A stretch of DNA of 62,000 nucleotides from Gnetum montanum (Eukaryota; Streptophyta; Gnetopsida; Gnetales; Gnetaceae): NCBI GenBank assembly GCA_015680685.1, contig MNCI01011448.1, positions 1 to 62,000 on the forward strand, read 5' to 3'. How positions within the stretch are numbered: position 1 is the first letter of the stretch; each line of letters starts with the position of its first letter. Made by a program: the position numbers and the translations under genes. This document shows positions 1-10,100 of the stretch, piece by piece. The notes under the pieces are model-generated. The model had not been told where the DNA came from and made no database searches. It worked only from the letters and a program-made list of their open reading frames with translations.

Positions 1-6
1 TTCTCT

Positions 7-2351
7 ATGCAAGCCATTTCGGAAGTGTTAAACCTTTTGAATACAAGGCCCAAGGTTGCTTGGTTATCCACCTGTTTAGACCCTGATGTGCGAAAGGATT
101 GGTTGGAGAAGGCTTATGGTAGGGATAAAGCATTTGGTGAGTTGACAATGGAAGAGAGGGTTTACTTCAAAATTGGAGCATATCACCTCTTCCCCACAAA
201 GGGCCTTAGAAGAATATCAACGTATGCAGCTAGAGGATGTGCAGTGTTGATGGGAAAGGTTAACGCTAACCTACCCCATCTATATTTGACGGAGATCCTG
301 AGGCGGTTCAAAGAATGAAAGACATGGAAGATGGCACTGCCTTTCCCTTGTCTTATCAAAAATCTTTACTGACATGCTGGTATTTAGGGATACACCAATG
401 ACATCCTCTGAAAGGCTCAGACTGCTTCATATGCTGAATTTCTTAAAGTGCCAGCTCCTAGAAAAAGCACTGGCAAAGTGCTGGGACTAGAAGAAGAAGA
501 AGAACAGATGGCTGGGCCAACTGCAACTTAACTTGTTGAACCCAGTCAATCTCCAGCCACGGGTCCCAGCCAACAACAAGAAGCAGGGCCTTGCACAAGC
601 TAGGATCAGCCGCCACCACCGCAAGACTACAGACCGTCGATGAGCCATCTTAGGGCCATCGCTGAGACGGTCATTTAGAGAAGTCGTGATGACGCAAAAC
701 TCTTCCACATCATTAGTGATGCCATTCAGCCTACAGTTTCATTGGATTACACAGGGGGGGGGGGGGGGGGATTATCCATTCACATAGAAGGAGGGAAAAG
801 TAAATGGTCACAACAGATCTCAGGAAATGCGACATCTTTCCAGGTGTAGTTAGAGACCGGTGAAGGAGCCATTGTGGTGGTCATGCAACACCAGAATGCC
901 ATGGGAGTTGCAAAAGTGATCACATACCACATCAAAGAATCCTTCAACGTACCTATTGTGCCACCAACAAATCTCACAGGAGCACGGGATGCTCAAACCT
1001 TATCCAGAACCTCAATGACTCCTGCGGAACATGAGGATGTGCTTGATCGATTACTTCAAATAGGAAAAGTAATGATGTCCCTGTTTGACATCCCTCAGGA
1101 TGTTATAGCAATTTAATCAGACCTCATTTCCATAAAGGGAAAGCTGGTCTTAACAGAAGTGAGGGCTGAGCATGCTGAAGCTGAAGTGCAGAAACTACAA
1201 GAGCAGCTCATGGCCTTACAAGTAGCACAGCGGGACTGTTTGCAATTTGTTCCCACAGAACAATTAGATAATTTTAGAACTAAGCAACTAAAAAATTTAA
1301 TTGCAGAGAATGAAAAGATGGTTGAAGAAAAAGAGAAGGCTGTTTGGGATGCCTTCACAACACAGGCACAAACTCATGCATATATTAAGGAACTCAAGGC
1401 CTTGCAAGAAGAAAATAAATAGCTTGCAACTAAGAACCTTCGGTTGACCACTATAGAAAAGTAAAATAATGTTCTCAATGAACACTTTCATCAACTCTGA
1501 GAACAATTCATCCAGGTCAACCAAGATGTAAGCAATTTAGCCAAAGAAAATCGAACCCTCTCGATGGAGGAGGTACGCGCCATTCGTCAAAAGTTAGTGA
1601 TTGAGATAAGCACGTGATAGAACGAGGCTAAACGACATGAGAAGCTGAAGGAACATTTTCGCGATTAGATGGGGATGTATAAAAAGGTCCTTGAAAAGGA
1701 GATCCATATGGCCAAGGCCCAAATCAACACTATCAATGCTCAACACACTGACTGGTGGGCCATATTGGACACATATGCCCTCACCCACCAAGCGAAATTT
1801 AAAAACTGGGACCTGCAGATTTAAGACTTAATAAAGTACATGGAGTTGGAAAATCTAAGATATGCCAATCTTGCCATGTTAACAGTAGGGTGCTCGAGGT
1901 CAAAGCTCGAGCAGCAGGTAGCAACCACCCACATCAAATACGAAGTAGAATTTGCAGAGTGTAAGAAGTTGGTGGAGAAACTAGATTTTGCAAATACTGA
2001 ACTTGAGGTGATAAAAGCTAGCTACCAGGGACAAAAAGATGTAGCAACAGACTTGGCTCAATAGCTAGCAGACTTTCATGAGTACAAGGATAAAGCCAGA
2101 GCCTATGAAGAGGAACGACGGGTGTTCGTAGCTTGGTATGTCAAGGCCAACCAGATGTTTCTGCAACTACCCTATCTATGGGAGGTGCTGACTCTGTCAA
2201 ACGTTGGAACTTTAGCATGGATGGCACAAGACCCTTAGACCAAAGAGGAGAAACTCCAGGCCATACTTCAACACATCAAGCCTCAAAACCTGGAGCACAA
2301 GACAAAGGGAAAGCACCAATGGAGGAGCCACCGCCACCAGGAACTACATGA
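7..2351 (+). pseudogene. ORF3 (env-position coiled-coil protein) of element A1, decayed
   Basis: A reading broken by stops and frame changes that matches ORF3 of A5 (36523-33668) and A3. Positions 7-318 encode a segment with GELTMEERVYFKIGAYHLFP and a following hydrophobic stretch, resembling the plant transposon-associated domain often found in third ORFs of plant retroelements; this is pattern recognition, not a database hit. A proline/glutamine-rich linker follows to about 1110. From 1113 to about 2150 the product is a long heptad-like coiled coil rich in Glu, Lys, Gln and Ala (for example EVQKLQEQLMALQ). The tail at 2133-2351 matches the conserved YPW(D/E)V-type segment of the other copies. 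No transmembrane segment is evident, so a classical envelope protein is not supported. It is not translatable as it stands. Confidence 0.7.
754..770. repeat. Poly(G) run of 17
   Basis: An uninterrupted run of 17 G lies within the decayed ORF3 of A1, where the homologues have none. It may be a real homopolymer expansion or a sequencing/assembly artefact. Confidence 0.9.
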
Positions 2352-2514
2352 GTTTCAAATTTTTCTAGTTGTATTATATTCTATGTGTTGTGTCTTTATT
2401 TTGTTTTATTCCCACATTGCGGCATCATTCCATTTCTCCATCTAATAATCCCATACCTATCCACTGTGTAATCACTGTAACTCGAGGACGAGTTTTTATT
2501 TAGTCATGGGGTTA

Positions 2515-2782
2515 TGATGAGATGTCGTTTGGGCAACCACGATATCACGTACGCGATATCGCGTGCTTTGATGCGATATCACTTCCTTTACGACAATATC
2601 GTGTACGCAATATCACAGCCCACCGCAATGTCTATAAATAAGAGGTGGCTCTCCCTTGTTTGGAAGTTTTAGATTTAGATTGTAGCTAGACTCTAGGAGT
2701 TTTCTCCCTCTAGAGTTAGAATTATTTTCCAGTGTTTGCCTACAGTGTGGTAAATGTAATTGTATGGCATCCTTTATTCAAG
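2515..2782 (+). mobile_element. 3' LTR of A1, truncated at a gap
   Basis: Starts TGATGAG after GGGGTTA. About 2539-2620 is a CpG-rich array of GATATC-centred words (CGATATCAC, GCGATATCGCG, GCGATATCAC, CAATATCGTG). A TATA box TATAAATA lies at 2633-2640. The LTR is lost at the N at 2783, after a GGCATCCTTTATTCAAG-type stretch also found in the other family LTRs. Confidence 0.8.
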
Positions 2783-2998
2783 NCCAAGGCCACCAATTTC
2801 TTCCAGATGCCATCACCGATGCATCATCATGGCCAATGCTACCACCATCACTACCTATTGTGTAATGAGAAAATTTTTTGTCAATAAACAAGAGATTTAA
2901 ACTTTTCATCAACTAATGAAAAATTGAAAATTCTAGTTGTTGAGCCATTAGTTAAAATTAAGAATGCATGAAAATAATTTTCAAAAATAGAATTTTAT

Positions 2999-3084
2999 GC
3001 ACTGATAGCAGGAGAGATAAGAATTCTGTAATCAAGCATGCTCGTTTTGGAGTAGTACTAGGATGGGTGACCTCTTGGGAAGTG
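2999..3084 (+). repeat. 5S-rRNA-derived segment (left arm of the inverted repeat)
   Basis: Reads like plant 5S rRNA from GCACT to GGGAAGTG, including the almost unchanged stretch GTAGTACTAGGATGGGTGAC that contains the Pol III C-box. The A-box region is degraded (AATCAAGCATGCTCG against AGTTAAGCGTGCTTGG). The flanks are not 5S spacer, so this is a 5S-derived piece within a repeat, such as a Cassandra-type TRIM or a 5S-derived SINE, rather than a functional 5S gene. Confidence 0.75.
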
Positions 3085-3411
3085 TTTTTTTCCATGCCAA
3101 AAGGTTCTAGACTCTAGAAGCCATAACTTTTGATTTTGAAAGCCTTTTTCAATGAATGAAGAGTTGTTTCCTACATATTTCAACCTTATAGACATTATGG
3201 TGAAGTTAGATTTACCTTATGAATTCTTAAAAATTATTTTTTATCCCTTTCTCAATATAGTACCTGAAGACCCTCAAAAGATTAATTTTAGCATAACTTG
3301 AGCATACAATGTCCTTTCTTAACATATGATTAGTCATTTTCGACATTTTACACCCTTCTAAACTTAATGGTGAAGTCATATTTATCATCTATGTACTTGA
3401 TAATTCAATGA

Positions 3412-3467
3412 TGATGAGTGGCGAGGTACCCCTACACTCAACCATACGAATACAAGCATTTTCACGC
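3412..3467 (-). mobile_element. Terminal piece of a family A LTR, inverted
   Basis: On the minus strand this ends GGGGTACCTCGCCACTCATCA, matching the 3' end of the A4 LTRs (13932-13952). It probably belongs to the end of the A1 LTR cut at 2782. Confidence 0.75.
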
Positions 3468-3755
3468 NACCATTAAGTTTAGAAGGGTGTAAAATGTCGA
3501 AAATGACTAATCATATGTTAAGAAAGGACATTGTATGCTCAAGTTATGCTAAAATTAATCTTTTGAGGGTCTTCAGGTACTATATTGAGAAAGGGATAAA
3601 AAATAATTTTTAAGAATTCATAAGGTAAATCTAACTTCACCATAATGTCTATAAGGTTGAAATATGTAGGAAACAACTCTTCATTCATTGAAAAAGGCTT
3701 TCAAAATCAAAAGTTATGGCTTCTAGAGTCTAGAACCTTTTGGCATGGAAAAAAA

Positions 3756-3841
3756 CACTTCCCAAGAGGTCACCCATCCTAGTACTACTCCAAAACGAGC
3801 ATGCTTGATTACAGAATTCTTATCTCTCCTGCTATCAGTGC
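3756..3841 (-). repeat. 5S-rRNA-derived segment (right arm)
   Basis: Mirror copy of the segment at 2999-3084. On the likely correct assembly this is the single true locus: a 5S-like segment on the minus strand, downstream of the A1 LTR. It is followed on its own strand by TTTTTTT, which could act as a Pol III terminator. Confidence 0.75.
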
Positions 3842-4336
3842 ATAAAATTCTATTTTTGAAAATTATTTTCATGCATTCTTAATTTTAACTAATGGCTCAA
3901 CAACTAGAATTTTCAATTTTTCATTAGTTGATGAAAAATTTAAATCTCTTGTTTATTGACAAAAAATTTTCTCATCACACAATAGGTAGTGATGGTGGTA
4001 GCATTGGCCATGATGATGCATCGGTGATGGCATCTGGAAGAAATTGGTGGCCTTGGATGATGTAGAGTGACACCTAAAGACCTGTATTTGATGGTAGATG
4101 GTTGTGGCAAAGAAGTTCTATGCAAGGAGATAGAATGGTAGTGGAGGTGTTTGTTGGCTGGGGTGGAGGTAGCACTATTGATGGTCTTGGGTTAATGGAT
4201 GGTTAGGCAGGTGTTGGCATAAGTGGATAGTGGAAGCATCGATGCAAGAGTGTGGAGTAGTGAGCATGTTTGTTGTGGGAAAGGCATTCATTGGTTCATG
4301 TTGGGAAACCTATTTCTAGGTTGCATGGTTAGTCAA

Positions 4337-4546
4337 GCCTATGCAACCTTTCACAAGGCTCGTCCGACCCTTTCTTGGGACTACACTACCCTTCCAAGGA
4401 CTTGCAAAACCCCTCTTGAGGCTTGCACAACCCTTCCTAGGGATTGTACAGCCTCCAAGGGGGCCTGTATGGTCCAAAATAGGGTTGATGTGGTCCTTAG
4501 TGGGGTTAGCATGACCCATGCAAGGGCTATGTGGCTAGAGAATGCC
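4337..4546 (+). repeat. 21-bp minisatellite, 10 degenerate units
   Basis: Ten consecutive 21-base units align without gaps, each with a core like GCNTGNACNACCCTTCCNAGG. Because 21 is a multiple of three, the forward frame encodes 7-residue repeats (DYTTLPR, ACTTLPR, DCTASKG and others) and the opposite strand is also open. The units are strongly diverged, so the array is old. Confidence 0.8.
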
Positions 4547-4591
4547 TATATGTGCATTTCTAGTGATTTTTGGCACCGAAGAGCACCAAAA

Positions 4592-4861
4592 TGAGTTGTT
4601 ATCAGCAATGTTGTCAGTGCCTAAGGGGTGCTAGAAGGGGCCATTATGGACAATGTTGTCAATGCCCATGAAGCACAAAAGGGGATTGTTATGGATGACA
4701 CTATCAGTGCCTATGGAAAACTGAAGGGGACCATTATGCATGGTGTTGTTGGTGCCCATGAAGCATTGGAAGGACTATTATGGGTAGTTTTTTCGGTGTC
4801 CATGGAGCACCGGAATGGGTTGTTATCCATGATGTCGTGGGTATCCATCAGTGTCTGCCAA
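4592..4861 (+). repeat. 45-bp minisatellite, 6 degenerate units
   Basis: Six 45-base units (starts 4592, 4637, 4682, 4727, 4772, 4817) with a core like GGACCATTATGGANNNTG then GTGCCCATGAAGCA. In the forward frame they encode 15-residue repeats such as GAIMDNVVNAHEAQK. This is the same frame as the 21-bp array upstream; only TGA (4592) and TAA (4622) interrupt the frame between 4223 and 4876. No known protein is recognised. Confidence 0.8.
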
Positions 4862-4876
4862 TGTTATGAAAGGTAG

Positions 4877-5630
4877 CCAAGGATAGATGTAGTGTAGAAT
4901 GGACAACGATGTGGAGGGTAGCATGGTGGAGTAGATGGCGATGATGAGTGGTGTGTGTGAAGGGTGGCATGGTGGAAGTGATGTGGCAATTAAAGCAGTA
5001 GCTAGTGTGGATGTAGGAAACAACACACGATGGCAAGGCAATGACAACAAGGAAATGGCAAGGTGGAATTTGTACCATTGAAATTATCTCAATGAGTATT
5101 ATGCATTGGACATACTCTTAGAATTCAAAAATGAAGTTGGATTTTCAATATTTTAAAAGATTCAAACTAACTTGTTTTACCAAAATGACATTACCAAGTG
5201 GATATATGGAAGACACGATGACTTATAAATGTCTTTAAGTTGCTTAGTATAATGAGTTTCAACAAAAAAAGATCAATTTCAAGTTATGGTAACTAATTTT
5301 TTGGGAGAAACTTAATAATGACCTTAATCAATTAATATTAATAGTATTAAGATGGGTAAGAGTTACTTGGACTGGTGTATATGTTACCAACATCTCTTGA
5401 ATCTTGATGAGGCATAATCAAAGGTCAATGATTTTCCTAAAAGAATTTCTATGTCTTTTGTAGCTGTCTAATTCGTTCATGAAATCAATGAAAAGGTATC
5501 TTCTAGCTTATATCTCAGATATATGGTACATCTAGTGATAATCAATGACTTTCCTTATGTCATGGCTTCATGGTTCATCATTAGGTTCATGTTGTAGTCA
5601 GCCCATGATTCTGAATGGCCCTTGGATCAT
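4877..5630. other. No gene recognised
   Basis: AT-rich sequence without a convincing reading frame, RNA gene or repeat. The short frames here lack any recognisable motif. Confidence 0.6.
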
Positions 5631-6180
5631 GGTTCTCTTCAATACCAATTATGACATCCCATCCCTAAATGTCATGGCAAACATCAAATATACATTATAT
5701 TAGACATTATGTGTAATAAGAAAATATACCAAATGTAAAATATATGTAGCATTTGGAATTATGCATACAAGAAATAATAGAGAAAGTATAGAAAGAGATA
5801 GAAAAGGATGCTTTATTGATATAGAATGGAGTATCTAGATCATGCTGCGTGAGTGTTCATTGGGGTTTTCTTTCTTTGGCATCCATCCCCTTAGAGGTAA
5901 TCTAGCATTGCCACCATGGTTAGGCCTATCACCAACTAGAAGGGATGGCCAGTCCTCTTCCCATCTCGCTTCACTTGGCTTCTATGACTTGCCTGTACTA
6001 ACTCCACTTCATGCTAACACAACCTCTAAGCCCAAGTATAAATGCCTTAGGTCAAACCCTCAAAGGTTGCCTTAAGATAAATGTTCATTATTACAATGCA
6101 CCCTTTTAGGTCTCAATTACAACTACCCTTTCGAGTCTTGTTATGATAACAATAACATTTGTTATGAAGAGGCACCATCT
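5631..6180 (-). mobile_element. Candidate LTR with Met-tRNA-type primer site
   Basis: On the minus strand, TGGTATTGAAGAGAACC at 5647-5631 resembles the copia primer-binding site TGGTATCAGAGC. Just beyond it, TGACATCCC at 5652 on the + strand would be the inverted LTR terminus. The other end of the LTR is not seen clearly, and a 77-codon frame at 5842-6075 has no recognisable function. Weakly supported. Confidence 0.35.
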
Positions 6181-6189
6181 TTGTTATGA

Positions 6190-7460
6190 AATAACATCAT
6201 TGGGAATGGGGACATGACAACATTGTTGGATGCATTTCATCTTCCACAAATAATCGTAGTTACAACAGGACAACACAATTTCCATAGCCTCAACCTCAAC
6301 TACAACATGCACCTCAGATATGGAAATGTCCCTTAGCACCTTAAGAACCTGGACCTCCTGGGACCATTTGATTTTCTTCTCATCTTCAATTGTCAAAAAG
6401 ATTTCAACTATCCATTTTTGTAAAGGTCTTCAATTTTATTTTTATGAACACCTATTTTTGTAAACATTGTAAATTTGTACACTTGGGCACTTAGCATCAG
6501 TTTGATTCAGTTAGTTAATTACTAGTTCCATACCTTTTCAAATTTGTAAACAACTTGTTGCTCCTTTTGTTCACTCAAGGACAAATTTTTAGTCAATCAT
6601 GGGGCTACGATGAATCATCAGCTAGGGTGCATCGACAAGGTCATGTAAATGTGTACCTATTGACATGACCCCATCAACATATGGGGAGATGCATCGATGG
6701 AGTGTTTGGTTTTACCTATATAAATGCATGCACCCACTGCATTTATGGTATTGTTCATTTAGTAGCATAGCGAAGTTCTTGCACTTTATTCCTATAACAC
6801 TTAGAAGATTTTCTAAGTACCTACAGTAGGAGTTAAGAAGTGTATGGATCTTTATTCAAACACTGATGTATCTGGATACTTTAGTGTGAAAGGCAATAAA
6901 TATGAACTTTTTGATAAACCTTGTAGAACTTGGAATAGATTAGATTTACTTTCAATGCACTTTACTTTTCATGTAATTTACTCTTCATATACTTAGTTAA
7001 TATTTATGTTTTCATGCATATTAATTAATTGGTGGAATGAGTGTGACTAGTTTCAAGCATAAACACGTGTTTGCTTGGTAATCCTAGTAGCATTATTGCT
7101 TGGTTCACCCAATAGCGTAATGCTTGGTAATCCTAGTAGTGAAGACATAAGTTCATGACATGTATGACAAGTTGGGAATGGACACTCATCACCCTTAAGC
7201 TAGTTTATACTTTATTGTCTCATTGTTAATTAGATTAAATAATTAATTTTTCTATTATCATTTAGATTTGCTTAAGGCTGCAACAACATCAACCATCATA
7301 TGCCTCACCTTAAACTAAACCATACGTGACAACGCTACCACTAGTCCAAATGGGAAGACATCGAATTGCAATCAATGATTAATGATCTAGATGCTACAAC
7401 TAATCCCATCCACAGAATTCCACCAAATTGTGTGTGAACACTTGTATTCGTGTGGTTGGG
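6190..7460 (+). mobile_element. Family A fragment A2: ORF3 tail, 3' UTR and truncated LTR
   Basis: Positions about 6220-6327 encode DAFHLPQIIVVTTGQ, matching the C-terminal part of ORF3 in A5 (LEAFRLPLEVAAAAGQ). TCAAGGACAAATTTTTAG (6575-6592) is the pre-LTR motif. The LTR begins near 6608 (GATGAATCATC), has a TATATAAA box near 6717-6724, and contains the TTTATTCAAACACT and CACTTGTATTCGTGTGG stretches seen in other family LTRs. It breaks at 7460, where the SOUL duplication unit starts, so the last bases up to CATCA are missing. Confidence 0.7.
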
Positions 7461-8811
7461 AATAGAAATAGAACTTTAATGATATGATATATAGATGCCA
7501 TAGTGAAGTATAAATAAGAATGCAAATTTGTAATACATGAACAAATAAAAGAATATATTTATAAACAGGGAGAAAAAATAATTGTAAAAATCCTAATTAG
7601 ATCTTTTAAATTGAAAAAGACAATACATTAAGCTTGACCATTAACCTTAAATGTCTAGTAGTAAGGGTAGTCATCTTCTCCTTATAACATTCAAAGGTTT
7701 ATTGTGTCCTTTAAGGTAAAATTATGGTTCAACTTCAACACATGGTGATCTTATGGTTGATAGAAAATCTTAGTTGTAAATTTGTTATGACTCATGATAA
7801 TTTTATGTTTAACTCAAAGTACTTCAATTTTTTGTTTGTTTGTTTGCTTTTTTTTTTTTTAGGCAAGGCAACTTGGGGTTGGTTGTACAACCCCTACCCA
7901 CGTAGTAGGGTAGATGTGACCCACGAATGAAAAAGATCCCACCACAAGGCTACTCCACCATTGCCATGCCTAGAAGCATAAGTAAGAACTAAACCTACAA
8001 TCTCCTAATAAAGTTGCAAGAAAATCTAAAGATACTACAGCCGATATTGAAACTTCTAATAATATTATTATTCATTTTTGGGGATTTGCTGCCACCCCTC
8101 ATAATATTGTTGATGAATATCTTTGTTGTTTCTTAGGGTTTTAAAACTTCTTTCTTTATTGATCTCTTCCATATTGGACTTATGGGTAAAATTGAACTTG
8201 CAACTTTGTGTTTCAATTGAAGTTTCTTACAATTAAATTAATTATATTTCTATTTACCAATGTGATTTAGTTTGGATTTTGTATCACATCTTAAATTTTT
8301 ACATAGGTTAGAAAGATGTTTTAAAAGTATTTAATTTTCGTATGAAAGAAAGATAATCTTTTGGGACAATAAGTTGAATTAAAGTTATAGGAGCCAGGCG
8401 AAAAATTCAACCATGATCATGTAGAGTGAAAGTGCAAACTATATGGATTGGTTCAAGATGACTTATGATTTGAAGAGTAATTCCCTGTCGGAATAAAAGT
8501 TGATCTGATATGTAAATCGCTCTGTTCAGTCAGGTGATTGGTCGGTAAATGCCGGATTCGTGGAACGCTGTTGCGTCTGCTCTTGACACAGTTGACGACA
8601 ACCGAAAAACGCGCACAGAGAAAAAGAAAATCCAGAGTTGAGAAAAGAAAACGATGTCAACTTTAGACATCTGCAACCTTAAATTTGAATAACTTTAAAA
8701 GGGAAATGGGAACAAACCCAGCTGTGAAATCGTGGAGATCCATAGATTTTCGCGAAACATATCAAGCTCAGCCCCCAATAACGGCAAGAGGCAGGCAGCA
8801 GCCCAGGGGGC

Positions 8812-8819
8812 TATAAAAG
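8812..8819 (+). promoter_or_regulatory. TATA box of SOUL gene copy 1
   Basis: TATAAAAG lies about 130 bases before the proposed ATG, in a GC-rich context. The same box is conserved in copy 2 (27196-27203). Confidence 0.7.
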
Positions 8820-8947
8820 ACGCTCAAACTGTGACAAATAGCCCGGACGACGCAGCATAAGCAAGCAAGCAAAGGGAACCAGCGTTGGAGTGGAGTGGAG
8901 TGCGAACCAGATCAACATCCTCCTCACTCTCTTCCTCCGCCATAATC

Positions 8948-9964
8948 ATGACGAGGACGAGGGCAACGTCCATTTGCAGTGCGCGTATGCCAGGCATGCC
9001 CACTTTTACGATACTAACCGTCGTCTTCATGTTCATGTTCGCCATGGCTAAGGCTGGGGAGCCCAGCATCAGCCCCAGCCCCAGCCCCAGCCCCAGCTAC
9101 AAGACAACGTACGTATCACCAGACGGGGCCTTCCAGATCCGGCATTATGGTATGGCCACGTGGCTGTCGTCATCGCAGCGCTCCAATACCTTCCGCAACG
9201 CCACGTGGCTGGGCCTTGAGCGCCTCCGCTCTTACCTCGCCTCCGTCTCCGCAATGGACTCGTCGCTGCCAGCGACGCCCGTGCTGACCGACTTCTTCAA
9301 GCGCGGACGCAAACGTCCCGGAAACGTGCGCCGCGTGCGAGTCAGCATCCCTGCACCAGAGCAAGCACGAGCACGAGCACGAGCACGGCGGCCGTCGCCC
9401 GAGTCGGGGGTGAAATTGAGGCGCTGGCACGAATTCGACGTCGCAGTGTCGCGCTTCAGCCACCACGACTCCGCCGCCAACGAAGCGGCCGTGGAGCAGC
9501 AGCTGCTAACTTTGGTACGCGCTCTGGCGGCGTCCCCTGCCGTTGGCGCTGCCAAAGTGGCACACGGCAAAGGTGTCCCCGTATTCAGCCTTGCTCTGTA
9601 TGAGAGCTCCACCGAGATGTGGGTCCACCTTAACCTCAGCTCCAACTCAACCTCAACCTCAACCTCACGGGCACCGATGCTGGCACCGGCACCCACGTCG
9701 GCACCGGTACCGGCACCGGCACCCCAGTTGGGTGGAGGTGAGGCAAGGCCGGTTTTGCCGTGGCCATGGCCATTTCCCGGTGGTGATGAACATGGACAGG
9801 GCTCCGCATCGGCTCCGGCTGCAGCGCCGGTAACTCTTCCTGAGGAGGGAAACCCTTTCCCTGTGGCGGGACCCACAGGTTATGGAGATGGCGAGGTTGA
9901 TGTTCCCCATGATGCTGATGCCTTCGCCTTCGTGGGCATGCCTCTCTCCTTAGTCCACGATTAA
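8948..9964 (+). CDS. SOUL/haem-binding family protein, secreted, copy 1
   Basis: An intronless, GC-rich reading of 338 residues. I chose ATG 8948 because the upstream in-frame ATG (8885) lies in the probable leader; the downstream MPGMPTF Met (8987) is an alternative. Residues about 18-36 (FTILTVVFMFMFAMAKA) form a signal-peptide core, suggesting the secretory pathway. Next come FQIRHYGMATW, a helix with NATWLGLERLRSYL and LPATPVLTDFF, the order seen in SOUL proteins (their MTAPV-like segment is ATPVLT here). The second half (RRWHEFDVAVSRFS, then a helix, then EMWVHLNLS) completes the fold. Unusual are an Arg-rich insert (KRGRKRPG... and ARARARARR) and a C-terminal Ala/Pro-rich tail of about 110 residues; typical members are much shorter. 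SOUL proteins bind haem or porphyrins; no specific role can be assigned here. Confidence 0.8.
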   Translation: MTRTRATSICSARMPGMPTFTILTVVFMFMFAMAKAGEPSISPSPSPSPSYKTTYVSPDGAFQIRHYGMATWLSSSQRSNTFRNATWLGLERLRSYLASVSAMDSSLPATPVLTDFFKRGRKRPGNVRRVRVSIPAPEQARARARARRPSPESGVKLRRWHEFDVAVSRFSHHDSAANEAAVEQQLLTLVRALAASPAVGAAKVAHGKGVPVFSLALYESSTEMWVHLNLSSNSTSTSTSRAPMLAPAPTSAPVPAPAPQLGGGEARPVLPWPWPFPGGDEHGQGSASAPAAAPVTLPEEGNPFPVAGPTGYGDGEVDVPHDADAFAFVGMPLSLVHD

Positions 9965-10100
9965 GATTAAATTAATAGCGTCTGCGTCTCCCTTCCTGTC
10001 CCTCTCTCACCGTCGTCACTCAACTCCAGCTTCTCACACCACCCATTATCTTGTTTCATCCACACTTGTATTAGCAGATGTAAAAACATTTCATTCGTCA

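Larger units (their letters stand above)
1..2782 (+). mobile_element. Ty3/gypsy element A1, 3' portion (ORF3, 3' UTR and cut 3' LTR)
   Basis: This is the 3' end of a family A LTR retrotransposon that enters from outside the window. It holds a decayed ORF3, a 3' untranslated stretch with the CTCGAGGACGAG motif at about 2481-2492 (typical just before the 3' LTR of plant gypsy elements), and an LTR beginning TGATGAG at 2515. Family membership is judged from the same ORF3 protein and LTR start in A3 and A5. The LTR stops at a single N (2783); its missing end seems to lie inverted at 3412-3467. Confidence 0.8.
2784..4056. repeat. 588-bp inverted repeat flanked by single-N gaps (probable misoriented contig)
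   Basis: Bases 2784-3371 are the reverse complement of 3469-4056, with only a few mismatches noticed (for example near 2866 and 2901). The spacer 3372-3467 ends at a single N (3468), and the left arm begins right after another single N (2783). In reverse orientation the spacer reads as the missing terminal part of the A1 LTR, ending CCACTCATCA, followed by host flank that runs into the right arm. The simplest reading is a 684-bp contig placed backwards in a scaffold gap and overlapping the next contig. A genuine palindrome cannot be excluded. Confidence 0.85.
7461..10099. repeat. SOUL duplication unit, copy 1
   Basis: Homologous in direct orientation to 25841-28540. Homology starts at AATAGAAATAGA (AGTAGAAATAGA in copy 2) and ends after GTAAAAACATTTCA. 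The flanks differ by roughly 9 per cent in sampled stretches, while part of the coding sequence is identical. The left neighbour is a cut LTR and the right neighbour is a retroelement fragment. Confidence 0.9.

Noticed and set aside
2999-3841. Functional 5S rRNA gene
   Set aside because: The 5' third and the A-box are degraded and there is no tandem array or spacer.
2784-4056. Palindrome as a biological hairpin or inverted-repeat transposon
   Set aside because: Single-N boundaries and the fit of the reversed spacer to the missing LTR end make misassembly more likely. No terminal duplication was found.
9232-9876. Long antisense open frame over SOUL copy 1 (214 codons), and its equivalent at 27603-28313
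   Set aside because: The frame is open because of high GC and Arg/Ala/Pro codon bias opposite a convincing gene. It has no recognisable domain.
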